Assembly: GCA_017457545.1 (NCBI GenBank)
Contig: JAFTHF010000196.1
Span: forward strand, 1 to 29,842
DNA: 29,842 nucleotides
Direction of reading: 5' to 3'
Origin: Clostridia bacterium
Lineage (GTDB): Bacteria > Bacillota_A > Clostridia > Oscillospirales > CAG-272
Shown: piece after piece, positions 13,937 through 21,500 of the stretch
Layout: each line of letters starts with the position of its first letter
Position numbering within the stretch: position 1 is the first letter of the stretch
The notes under the pieces: generated by a model
Databases searched by the model: none
Seen by the model: the letters and a program-made list of their open reading frames with translations, nothing else
Told to the model about the DNA's origin: nothing
Made by a program: the position numbers and the translations under genes

Positions 13937-14863
13937 TTAATCCTTATTTGTTAATTCTTCAAGCCTTGTAAGTAACGATTTAAATTCCATCGGCAGCTCT
14001 GTTTCAAAGTGCATAAGCTCCCCCGTTACAGGATGGGGGAATGTAAGCTCTCTTGCGTGGAGACACTGACCCGAAAGGAGTGAGGCGTTTGCCCTTTCAA
14101 AGGGAGTCTTGTTGCCACCGTAAAGGGTGTCACCCATAATGGGGTGACCTATATGGCTCATATGAACTCTTATCTGGTGAGTTCTGCCTGTTTCAAGCTC
14201 CATTTTCGCATGGGTAAAGGATTTATACTCACACACGGTGGAATAGTGAGTAATGGCCTCTCTGCCACCCGGTACAACAGCCATTTTCTTTCTGTCGGCA
14301 GGGCATCTGCCGATAGGCGCATTTACAGTACCCTTTTCCGATTTGAAATGGCCTGTTACGATTGCGTGATATACTCTTTTTATACCGTGGTCCTTAAGAA
14401 GAGAGGACAAAAACAGATGTGCGTCATCGTTTTTTGCCACCACCAAAAGACCTGATGTGTCCTTATCTATTCTATGCACAATGCCCGGGCGAATAACACC
14501 GTTTATTCCCGAAAGGCTGCCCTTACAATGGTACATAAGTGCATTTACAAGAGTTCCAGACGGGTTACCCGGCGCAGGATGCACCACCATGCCCGAGGGC
14601 TTATTTATTACAATAATATCGTTGTCCTCATAGACAATATCAAGGGGGATATCTTCAGGCTCAGCGTTAAGCTCTGTAATCTCCTCATCCTCAATTTCGA
14701 TTTCGTCCCCTAAGCGAAGCTTGTAGTTTTTGTTAACCACCTTGCCGTTTACGGTAACAAGACCGTTATCTATAATGTTCTGGGCGTGAGACCGTGTAAT
14801 CATCTGAGACTCAGAAACGTACACGTCCAGCCTCTTTTTTACGTCAGCTGTCTCTATTTTCAT
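13937..14863 (-). CDS. rluD: RluA-family (RluD-like) 23S rRNA pseudouridine synthase
   Basis: A 308-residue enzyme with an N-terminal S4 RNA-binding domain (residues about 9-65; RLDVYVSE, SRSHAQNIIDNGLVTVNGKVV-like pattern) and a pseudouridine synthase domain. The catalytic motif is GIVHRIDKDTSGLLVVAK, with Asp133 as nucleophile. INKPSGMVVHP (about 86-96) and LETGRTHQIRVHMSHIGHPIMGD follow the family pattern. It converts uridines in helix 69 or a similar site of 23S rRNA. The start overlaps lspA by 20 nt and has only a weak, distant AAGG, so it probably relies on coupled translation. The lspA-rluD order is conserved in Firmicutes. Confidence 0.93.
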   Translation of the reverse strand: MKIETADVKKRLDVYVSESQMITRSHAQNIIDNGLVTVNGKVVNKNYKLRLGDEIEIEDEEITELNAEPEDIPLDIVYEDNDIIVINKPSGMVVHPAPGNPSGTLVNALMYHCKGSLSGINGVIRPGIVHRIDKDTSGLLVVAKNDDAHLFLSSLLKDHGIKRVYHAIVTGHFKSEKGTVNAPIGRCPADRKKMAVVPGGREAITHYSTVCEYKSFTHAKMELETGRTHQIRVHMSHIGHPIMGDTLYGGNKTPFERANASLLSGQCLHARELTFPHPVTGELMHFETELPMEFKSLLTRLEELTNKD

Positions 14864-15353
14864 TGTTTTCGGCAGCCTTAGCCTTCTTTTCCTTCATCTC
14901 CTTAACGAAATCAAGGATAAAGCCAAGAATTACAACGCCTGCACCTACGCATACGCAGGAGTCGGCAATATTAAATACGTAGAAGTCAATAAATCTGCAA
15001 TCAATCATATCAACCACATAGCCAAGGAAAATTCGGTCAATCATATTACCGATGCCACCGCCGATAATAAGGGCGATGCCTATTTTTGTAAGCATTCTTT
15101 CCTTGCAGAATTTAAAAAGGTAAACTAAAAGTCCACCGATTGCCACAGTTGAAATAATCATAAATACCCATCTGTGGTCAGCAAGCATACCAAAGGCGGC
15201 GCCCTCGTTACGAATATAGGTAAAGTGGAAAATATCCTCAATTACAGGTACAGTCTGTCCCACGCTCATAGTGGAGGATACTATTATTTTTACTACCTGG
15301 TCAATCAGGATTGACCCTGCAATAATTGAAATAAGAATAATTAGCGATACCAT
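14844..15353 (-). CDS. lspA: Lipoprotein signal peptidase (signal peptidase II)
   Basis: A 169-residue membrane aspartic protease that cleaves the signal peptide of diacylglyceryl-modified prolipoproteins. It has four membrane segments. Catalytic aspartates are in GGGIGNMIDRI (Asp106) and YVFNIADS (Asp131). The N-terminal ILIDQVVK and the TYIRNEGAAFGML segment are also conserved. A basic and acidic C-terminal tail (KEMKEKKAKAAENNENRDS) is extra. The start is strong (AAGGAGG, 4 nt before ATG). It lies 9 nt after yggT. Confidence 0.96.
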   Translation of the reverse strand: MVSLIILISIIAGSILIDQVVKIIVSSTMSVGQTVPVIEDIFHFTYIRNEGAAFGMLADHRWVFMIISTVAIGGLLVYLFKFCKERMLTKIGIALIIGGGIGNMIDRIFLGYVVDMIDCRFIDFYVFNIADSCVCVGAGVVILGFILDFVKEMKEKKAKAAENNENRDS

Positions 15354-15362
15354 AATTCCTCC

Positions 15363-15629
15363 TTAAACGAATAGGAACAAAACCCTTGAAAGCACACTTA
15401 AAAGAATAATCAGCACAAGGGATGAAAAGTCAATAGGACAGGTACGGAACACCTCAAAGCGAAAGAGAAAATCGCGAATGGGGCGCAAAATCGGCTCTGT
15501 CATAATAAAACATATCTCATATACCTTGGAGTCCCTTGAGTAGTTGGTCCAGGATAGCAGGCCTCTTGCCAACAGAAGCAGGGAATATACGGATATAAGA
15601 GATGATAAAACTACGGCTACTATCAGCAT
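15363..15629 (-). CDS. yggT: YggT family membrane protein
   Basis: An 88-residue protein with two hydrophobic segments (about 2-24 and 68-88) and the family pattern ARGLLSW then ICFIMTEPILRPIRDFL between them. The YggT/YlmG protein is found beside sepF in most Firmicutes, and its plastid homologue affects nucleoid distribution, so a role linked to division or envelope organisation is presumed. The start ATG overlaps the sepF stop codon by one base (TGATG), so translation is coupled. Confidence 0.9.
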   Translation of the reverse strand: MLIVAVVLSSLISVYSLLLLARGLLSWTNYSRDSKVYEICFIMTEPILRPIRDFLFRFEVFRTCPIDFSSLVLIILLSVLSRVLFLFV

Positions 15630-16009
15630 CAGATAGTAAAGGAGTCCTCGTCACGACTCTTTTTAAAGATTTCGCCGCTTACGTCAACGTCACCGGGGGC
15701 GATAAAGTAGGAGTCCTTTGTTGCCTGCTTGATATTTGCGTGGAGGGCGTATGCAGCACCGCTGATAAAGTCTATCATTCTGCGAATAAGCGCAGTATCT
15801 GTACCCTCAAGGTTTAAAAGAATTGTTTTTCCTGCGGAAAGATGGTCAACTGCCAAAAGAAGCTGCTCAAAGGAGGAGGGCTTAATTACCTTAAGCTCAA
15901 TATTGCTGCCACCTAAGGCTACGCTTGCATTGTCGTCAGTCTCGTTTTCGACGATATCGTCCTCGTAATCGTCCTCGTCATATCTTCTGAATTTACTGAA
16001 AAGTCCCAT
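15629..16009 (-). CDS. sepF: Cell division protein SepF
   Basis: A 126-residue FtsZ-binding membrane anchor. The N-terminal amphipathic helix (MGLFSKFRR) attaches to the membrane. An acidic linker (about 10-32) leads to the SepF core: IKPSSFEQLLLAVDHLSAGKTILLNLEGTD, RRMIDFISGAAYAL and SYFIAPGDVDVSG. SepF polymers organise FtsZ bundles at the septum. Size is a little below the usual 140-150 aa owing to a short linker. The ATG follows directly on the yggS stop, with AAAGGAAG upstream. Confidence 0.95.
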   Translation of the reverse strand: MGLFSKFRRYDEDDYEDDIVENETDDNASVALGGSNIELKVIKPSSFEQLLLAVDHLSAGKTILLNLEGTDTALIRRMIDFISGAAYALHANIKQATKDSYFIAPGDVDVSGEIFKKSRDEDSFTI

Positions 16010-16684
16010 TTAAATATACTTCCTTTCACCGAAAATTGCGCTGCCTACTCTTACCATATTAGCTCCTGCCTCTATGGCATACTCATAGCTTTCGCTCATG
16101 CCCATTGAGAGCACGGCATCGCTGTCATTTTTAAATAATCTATCAAATATCTCCTTTGTAAGGGAGAAATATTTCATGTATTCCTCTTTGGTATTACATC
16201 TTGGCGCCATAGTCATAAGTCCACGCACACGCACATAAGGCAATCCCTCAAGGCTTTTAATAAAGCTGTCCACGTCCTCGGGCATAATTCCACCCTTAGC
16301 CTCCTCACGTCCGCTATTCACCTCAACAAGCACGTCCATTACCTTGCTTATTTTAGCGCAATGCTTGTTTATTTCCTCAGCAAGAGAGTAGCTGTCAAGG
16401 GAGTGGATAAGGTCCACCTTATCATAGATGTATTTTACCTTGTTTTTCTGTAAGGTGCCGATAAAATGAAGCGACGCATTCTTATCAAGAAAATCGTACT
16501 TTTCACGCACCTCGTTTACCCTGTTTTCGCCAATCAGCTTGGCACCAAGGGATATAAGATAATTTATATCCTCGGGGGGTTGGGTCTTAGTGGCAATAAG
16601 CAGAGAAACCTGTTTATTTTTATCAAGCTCCTCAATTCTTTTAAGAAGCCTTATATAATTTTCCTTTAGCTGTTCCTTAGTCAT
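16010..16684 (-). CDS. yggS: Pyridoxal-5'-phosphate homeostasis protein, YggS/PLPBP family
   Basis: A 224-residue PLP-binding TIM-barrel protein without known catalytic activity that balances free PLP and affects amino- and keto-acid pools. The PLP lysine is in LLIATKTQ (Lys33). GENRVNEVREK, LHFIGTLQKNKVKYI, VEVNSGREEAKGG, RVRGLMTMAP and LSMGMSESYEYAI are family signatures, including the phosphate-binding loop near the end. The start overlaps the miaA stop by 4 nt (ATGA). yggS-sepF-yggT is a conserved gene order in Firmicutes. Confidence 0.95.
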   Translation of the reverse strand: MTKEQLKENYIRLLKRIEELDKNKQVSLLIATKTQPPEDINYLISLGAKLIGENRVNEVREKYDFLDKNASLHFIGTLQKNKVKYIYDKVDLIHSLDSYSLAEEINKHCAKISKVMDVLVEVNSGREEAKGGIMPEDVDSFIKSLEGLPYVRVRGLMTMAPRCNTKEEYMKYFSLTKEIFDRLFKNDSDAVLSMGMSESYEYAIEAGANMVRVGSAIFGERKYI

Positions 16685-17604
16685 AAAGCATCTCCAAGAA
16701 TCTCACAGGCAACCTTATAGGCGTCCTCCTTATCTACACAGATAGGAATGTAGCCCTCCTTTTTCTTAAACCAGGTAAGCTGCCTTTTTGCGTAGTGACG
16801 TGTGGATAATTTAAGCTGAGTGATACAGTCATCAAGCTGTGCCTCTCCTCTGAGATAGGGCAGCAGCTCCTTATAGCCGATAGCAGCGCTTGCAGTAGGT
16901 GATTTTTCAAAAACCCCCATACCGTATAGTGCTTTTGTCTCCTCTATAAGACCGTTTTCAAGCATAATATCAACACGCTTTTCTATTCTTTCATAAAGCA
17001 GGTCCTTATTTTCACAGGTAAGGAAAAACACCGTTGCATCATAAGGGGACCTATGCTTTTTGTTTTCCTTATCTATTACCGATTTTTTCTTGCCCGTGCA
17101 TTTATAAATTTCAAGGGCACGGATTACTCTTTTTACATTGTTACAGTGGATTGCCTCGGCGCTTTCAGGGTCAATTTCATATAAGAGAGAATGAAGCGCC
17201 TCATTGCCCTTTTCCTTAGCGTATTCCTCCATTTTGCGACGGTAATTTTCATCTGCCACCGTTTCCCCAAAGGATGAGATTTCAAGCACACTGTCAAGAT
17301 AAAGCCCTGTGCCACCGCAAAATACAGGTAGCTTGCCACGGGAGGATATATCCTCAATTGCCTGACGGGCAAGAGTGGCGTAGTCCGCGCAGGAAAAGCT
17401 ATCCTCAGGGTTTCTTATATCAATCAGATGATGTGGCACGCCCTCAGCCTCAGCCTCAGTAATCTTGGCTGTGCCGATATCCATTCCTCTGTAAATCTGC
17501 ATAGAGTCACAGGAGATAATCTCTCCGTTATATTTCTTTGCCAGCCGTACGGCAAGAGAGGACTTGCCAACTGCGGTTGGGCCTACAATACCGATAACTC
17601 TCAT
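16681..17604 (-). CDS. miaA: tRNA dimethylallyltransferase
   Basis: A 307-residue enzyme that transfers a dimethylallyl group from DMAPP to N6 of A37 in tRNAs reading UNN codons. Motifs: P-loop GPTAVGKSSLA (8-18), DSMQIYRGMDIGTAK (33-47), HHLIDI and FCGGTGLYLD, then DPESAEAIHCNNVKRVIRALEI and TRHYAKRQLTWFKK. The start overlaps the DUF6320 gene stop by 4 nt (ATGA). Size and motifs are normal. Its presence here rather than beside mutL or hfq is unusual but not unique in Clostridia. Confidence 0.96.
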   Translation of the reverse strand: MRVIGIVGPTAVGKSSLAVRLAKKYNGEIISCDSMQIYRGMDIGTAKITEAEAEGVPHHLIDIRNPEDSFSCADYATLARQAIEDISSRGKLPVFCGGTGLYLDSVLEISSFGETVADENYRRKMEEYAKEKGNEALHSLLYEIDPESAEAIHCNNVKRVIRALEIYKCTGKKKSVIDKENKKHRSPYDATVFFLTCENKDLLYERIEKRVDIMLENGLIEETKALYGMGVFEKSPTASAAIGYKELLPYLRGEAQLDDCITQLKLSTRHYAKRQLTWFKKKEGYIPICVDKEDAYKVACEILGDAL

Positions 17605-18299
17605 AGATAGAATATCTTTTCAAGGGAACGGCGAAGTGGCTTGCAGATAGCCACGATAATAATTGACATTCCGATGAAGAAGAATGTAAAGAGGGTGTAG
17701 TAGGACCAGATAAATCTTATGGAATCAAAGAAGGTGTGGCGAATAAGGAACTCAAGAAGCATTGAGGCAACGCCTGTTCCTATAAGTGAGCCGCCGATGG
17801 TGTAAAGTCTGCCACGTCTTACGTATCTGTTAAGGGTAACCACGGTACAGGTAATAAGCGCTGCAACAAATACAACAGGGCAGGCAAAGGTGAAAAACCA
17901 CTTACCCTCTGTTTTGTAGCAGATATAAAACAGTAATGCCAAAATTCCCGCAAAATCACAGGGTACAAATATAACGGGATTAGGCTTTTTAAACCAGGCG
18001 GGCAAAATCGCAACAATATAGGCAAGTAAAAGAGAGCTTACCGCATAGCCCGACCAGGTGATATAGGAATGTACAGTCAGGTCACACACCAAGCAAAGAG
18101 AAATAGCAAGGACAAATACTGCTGTTATTACAAAAAGTATACCTGTTTTATTAAATTCAGTTGGGGGAGTGTCTGCCTTTGGGAAAATAGATGTATCCTC
18201 CTTGTCGGTTACGAAATCAGGGTGAGTAACCTTGGTTTCGCAAAGGGGACATTTTTTTGTTCCGTCAGCAAGCTCCACACCGCATTTTACACAGTACAT
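17601..18299 (-). CDS. DUF6320-type zinc-ribbon membrane protein
   Basis: A 232-residue protein. The N-terminus is a zinc ribbon (CVKCGVELADGTKKCPLCETKV, cysteines at 4, 7, 18, 21). About six membrane segments follow, from residue 52 to 225. This organisation matches DUF6320, a family typically found next to an acyltransferase/esterase gene as here. Function is unknown; a partner or membrane anchor for the upstream enzyme is a reasonable inference. The start has AGGAGG 5 nt upstream and lies 9 nt after the fusion gene; the stop overlaps miaA. The gene pair leads the long operon. Confidence 0.75.
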   Translation of the reverse strand: MYCVKCGVELADGTKKCPLCETKVTHPDFVTDKEDTSIFPKADTPPTEFNKTGILFVITAVFVLAISLCLVCDLTVHSYITWSGYAVSSLLLAYIVAILPAWFKKPNPVIFVPCDFAGILALLFYICYKTEGKWFFTFACPVVFVAALITCTVVTLNRYVRRGRLYTIGGSLIGTGVASMLLEFLIRHTFFDSIRFIWSYYTLFTFFFIGMSIIIVAICKPLRRSLEKIFYL

Positions 18300-18308
18300 A
18301 GCATCCTC

Positions 18309-20534
18309 CTATCTTGCGTTGCTTTCTACAATGGGGCGAATACCAAGCTCCTTAAGAACATCGTAAAATGCCTTTTCAAGCTTAGGCTCCTTAATGTTTC
18401 TTATGAAGTTAAGGTACATTTTGTCCTTGTATGTTACAAGGCCCGTGTTGTAAGGCGCATTTGCCTGTACGCCAAGGACAAAGCCCATTCTTGATACATA
18501 CTTTTCCATTTCGGGTGGCAGCTGACACACTCCAAGATTGGAAAGGGCAAAACAGGACTTCTTTTCGCCTACGGCGTTAAATACCATTTTCATTACAAAA
18601 TTCTTTATAAACAGGGGCATAAGCTTAACTATAAGCAAGCTTTCGTCCCCTACGTTTTTAGCTATCTTAGCCTGCATCTGCTTAGGGGTATTCTGCAGCT
18701 GCATCTGGCTCTGCACATGGGAGCAAATCTCATCAAGAGTATACTCACCGTATCTTGGGTCAATGCCGGGAGTAATATACAAAACAAAATTGCGAAGTGA
18801 CTCCGACGGCAGCATCTTACGTAAATTTACCGGGATAAGCACCTTAAGGGGCTTTCTGCGCTTAGGATTTTTTACCTCTTTTTCCTGAAGACGCATGGCA
18901 GCCATAATCATAACCGATGAAAGAAAGGCGGTAACGGTAACCTTGCGCTTTTTCGCCTCTGCAACTATGTCGGCAGAATTGAAAATAAAGGTGGTATTTG
19001 TTACGTAGCTGTCAATTTCCTTGGTGCCTGTAATCTTAAAGGCGGTGGTGTCGGCTCTTGGCGATTTAACCTTGCCTGCGTACTTAAGAAAGCTGTCCTC
19101 AAGCTCAGCGGGGGTAGGCTCATCAAGAACGTTAAGCATTCCGTATCCGTCGGGAATAGTCTCACCGTACTTTAAGCTTATATATTCGCGCAAAAGGGTT
19201 TTCAGAAATACAAGTCCGCCGTTTCCGTCGGTAAGTGCGTGGAAAAACTCCACAGCGATACGCTTCTTGTAAACTATAACACGCATTGCGCATTTTCTTA
19301 TATCGTCAAATACCATTCGGGAGAGGGGATAAGGCTTTTCGTCCATAATATCGGGGGCCTTTGGCACCTCCTCAATATAGTACCAGAACATTCCTGTCTT
19401 AAGCCTTACGGCAATAGAGGGGAATCTTCTTACCGTAATATCAAGGGCGCTTTGCAAAACCTCCTTATCCACATCCTCTGTAAGAGTAGCGGAAAGACGG
19501 AACACGTTTGTCCAGTTTCTTCTTCTTGCAGCGGGATAAATCTTTGCTGCGTTATCAAGAGTCATCCAGTGCAGCTTCCTTGCGGGAATCTTGGACTTTA
19601 TAAATTTGGCAATTCGGTTAAAGTCCTCCTTGTCCTCCTCAAGACCGTAGAGAAGATAGCCGTGCCACTTGCGCTTTGATACATACACCTGACTTTCACA
19701 CCCGTATTCACGAAGCTTAGCGTGGAAAACCGTGGAGTCATCAAGCATTATTTCATCGCCACCCACAAAGATAACCGACGGGGGCATACCTGTCAAATCA
19801 GCATATATGGGAGACACCTCTGCCTTGGTTTTAAGGGCGATATCTCTTGCTATATCCTCGGGGGTAGAACGGTATTTTTCATCACCGTTATCCGTGTCCT
19901 CACCGTAAATGTAGCAGTCGGCAAACTTCTTAAGACGCTTAAGGGTTATGGACGGGTCCTTTTTACGGTTAGCTTTATAGCTTCCGCCGGACATGGTAAG
20001 GTCGGTCCATGGGGAGATTGCTATTATACCCCGTGGCAGCTCTCTGTTAAGTGACTTAAGACGTAAGCAAAGAGAGTAGCAAAGTCCACCTCCTGCGCTT
20101 TCTCCCGCAAGAATAATTTCGCTGGGAGAATAGCCGAGAGATATAAGGTGGTCGTATGATAAAAGGGCGTCGTCAACAGCCTTTGGGAAGGGGGCTTCGG
20201 GTGCTAAAGCATAGGCAGGGGCAAAAACCTTAATGCCTATACGGGAGCAAAGAACAGATGAAAAGCCCTTTGCGTAAACCAAGCCTCCGCATACATATCC
20301 GCCACCGTGAAGGTAGAGAATAATTCCGTTTGAAAGCTGATCGTTTGGGGTAAGCATACATGCGTCCATGTCACCAAGCCTTATATCCTCATAGGAGACA
20401 GTGCTTTTTACAGGACGTGACATAAGTCTGCCAAGGGTGTTTTGTCCCTTGCGTGACAGCTCAATAGAGCATTCTGATACAACAGGCCTGAAAATAGCCA
20501 GCTGAGAACGCAAAAATTTTGCTGATAGCTTCAT
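18309..20534 (-). CDS. Fusion of HSL-type esterase and condensation/acyltransferase-like domain
   Basis: A 741-residue two-domain enzyme. Residues about 1-318 form an alpha/beta hydrolase of the hormone-sensitive lipase type: oxyanion HGGG at 76-79, nucleophile GESAG with Ser146, GGDE with Asp260, and KWHGY with His291. Residues about 325-741 resemble the alcohol acetyltransferase / condensation superfamily: FRLSATLTEDVDKEVLQSAL near the start, the HxxxDG motif as HALTDG (His432, Asp436), and LIPVNLR plus FALSNLGV later. No signal peptide is present, so it is probably cytosolic or membrane-associated via DUF6320. It may transfer or hydrolyse acyl esters; the substrate is unknown. GGAGGTGA precedes the ATG. 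It is first in the ten-gene operon. Confidence 0.8.
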   Translation of the reverse strand: MKLSAKFLRSQLAIFRPVVSECSIELSRKGQNTLGRLMSRPVKSTVSYEDIRLGDMDACMLTPNDQLSNGIILYLHGGGYVCGGLVYAKGFSSVLCSRIGIKVFAPAYALAPEAPFPKAVDDALLSYDHLISLGYSPSEIILAGESAGGGLCYSLCLRLKSLNRELPRGIIAISPWTDLTMSGGSYKANRKKDPSITLKRLKKFADCYIYGEDTDNGDEKYRSTPEDIARDIALKTKAEVSPIYADLTGMPPSVIFVGGDEIMLDDSTVFHAKLREYGCESQVYVSKRKWHGYLLYGLEEDKEDFNRIAKFIKSKIPARKLHWMTLDNAAKIYPAARRRNWTNVFRLSATLTEDVDKEVLQSALDITVRRFPSIAVRLKTGMFWYYIEEVPKAPDIMDEKPYPLSRMVFDDIRKCAMRVIVYKKRIAVEFFHALTDGNGGLVFLKTLLREYISLKYGETIPDGYGMLNVLDEPTPAELEDSFLKYAGKVKSPRADTTAFKITGTKEIDSYVTNTTFIFNSADIVAEAKKRKVTVTAFLSSVMIMAAMRLQEKEVKNPKRRKPLKVLIPVNLRKMLPSESLRNFVLYITPGIDPRYGEYTLDEICSHVQSQMQLQNTPKQMQAKIAKNVGDESLLIVKLMPLFIKNFVMKMVFNAVGEKKSCFALSNLGVCQLPPEMEKYVSRMGFVLGVQANAPYNTGLVTYKDKMYLNFIRNIKEPKLEKAFYDVLKELGIRPIVESNAR

Positions 20535-20567
20535 ATGCTCACCTCCGTAAAGTTAGTCTATTATATT

Positions 20568-20596
20568 ATTTTAACATATAATACTCCCACATTCAA
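20568..20596 (-). promoter_or_regulatory. Promoter of the ten-gene leftward operon
   Basis: On the minus strand TTGAAT (20591-20596) and TAAAAT (20568-20573) are 17 nt apart, about 35 nt before the fusion gene start. A second -10-like TATAAT lies just downstream. Confidence 0.5.
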
Positions 20597-20656
20597 GTAA
20601 AAAACGTATTTTAATATATTATTAACTTTTTACGTTACGCAAAGCACGGAGTGACC

Positions 20657-20685
20657 TTGACAAAGTGATGGTGAGATGATATACT
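20657..20685 (+). promoter_or_regulatory. Promoter of the 20719 gene
   Basis: TTGACA (20657-20662) and TATACT (20680-20685) with a 17-nt spacer, 33 nt before the GTG start. Confidence 0.75.
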
Positions 20686-20718
20686 TAATAAAAGTCTTAT
20701 GAAAGGGGAAAATGTATA

Positions 20719-21312
20719 GTGAAAGCATTCTTAAAGGGCTATTATCCCTTAATAATCGCCACCCTGTGTCTGATTTTGTGCATTTGTGTTCTTATTCCTC
20801 TTGGCATAAGAGAGGAAAAATACAGAGAGATTTACTACGATTATTCTGCCACGGTAGATAAACAGGGAATTTACCTTGAGGGTTACGAATGGGACGGGGA
20901 CAGAATAGTATGTAAAAGTGAGGACGGCTATATATATCTGCCCGTAACCGATGAAGAAATCAATGATGTTGCAATTCACTTTTCCAAGGGATATAAGGGA
21001 AATTGTGACGTAAAACTTGAGTACGTATGGGAAAATTCCGTACAAAACGGAGAAAATTACGTTTCCTCCTCCTTGAAAAACGGAGACACGGAGCTTTATT
21101 TCTCTCTTGATAAGGGAGCTTATAAAATGCTCAGATGTCATATTGACGGCTCCTTTGAGATTGAAAAAATAGTCTTATCCCATATTACAAGCGAAAAAAT
21201 CGCCACAAAAGATGTAATAAATTACAGGCTTCTTATAATCGGCATAACGTCAGGTCTGCTCTTGTACGGAGCATTTACCACCGCGTTTATGATAAAAAAG
21301 AAGAAAAAATAA
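20719..21312 (+). CDS. Two-TM membrane protein of unknown function
   Basis: A 197-residue protein. There is one membrane helix near the N-terminus (about 10-30, PLIIATLCLILCICVLIPLG) and one near the C-terminus (about 168-190), ending in a lysine run. The 135-residue segment between them is rich in Tyr, acidic residues and beta-strand-like patterns and is probably extracytoplasmic. I do not recognise the family. The start is GTG at 20719 with AAAGGGG upstream. It is monocistronic, with its own consensus promoter and a terminator, and lies divergent from the esterase-fusion operon. The arrangement could suit a sensor or adhesion-like domain, but no motif proves it. Confidence 0.7.
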   Translation: MKAFLKGYYPLIIATLCLILCICVLIPLGIREEKYREIYYDYSATVDKQGIYLEGYEWDGDRIVCKSEDGYIYLPVTDEEINDVAIHFSKGYKGNCDVKLEYVWENSVQNGENYVSSSLKNGDTELYFSLDKGAYKMLRCHIDGSFEIEKIVLSHITSEKIATKDVINYRLLIIGITSGLLLYGAFTTAFMIKKKKK

Positions 21313-21318
21313 AGAAAA

Positions 21319-21345
21319 AACCCGACTGAGTGTCGGGTTTTTATA
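21319..21345 (+). terminator. Terminator of the 20719 gene
   Basis: A perfect stem AACCCGAC (21319-21326) / GTCGGGTT (21332-21339) with a 5-nt loop, a T run after it and an A run before it. It can act in both directions, so it may also end the leftward decarboxylase unit. Confidence 0.9.
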
Positions 21346-21358
21346 TTTTTAGCTTAAA

Positions 21359-21484
21359 TTACTTCAAGAACTTAATTCTGTTGAGGGCTACGATAAATCC
21401 GATAAGTATGCCCATTACGATAAAGATACCCAGCATACCGAGGCCCATATATTTAAGTGATTCTACAAATGCCTGAAAATCCAT
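21359..21484 (-). CDS. 41-aa OadG-like (gamma subunit-type) membrane peptide
   Basis: A 41-residue peptide starting MDFQAFVESLKYMG and ending NRIKFLK. It has a single hydrophobic helix (about 14-33). AAAGGCGG lies 6 nt before the ATG, and the gene begins 16 nt after the decarboxylase beta-subunit stop. In sodium-pump decarboxylases the small gamma subunit is a one-helix membrane protein that stabilises the complex. Position and topology agree, although this is much shorter than typical OadG (about 80 aa) and lacks its soluble, metal-binding C-terminal part. It may be a minimal gamma or delta-type subunit. Automated callers may miss it. Confidence 0.65.
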   Translation of the reverse strand: MDFQAFVESLKYMGLGMLGIFIVMGILIGFIVALNRIKFLK

Positions 21485-21500
21485 AATTTACCGCCTTTCA

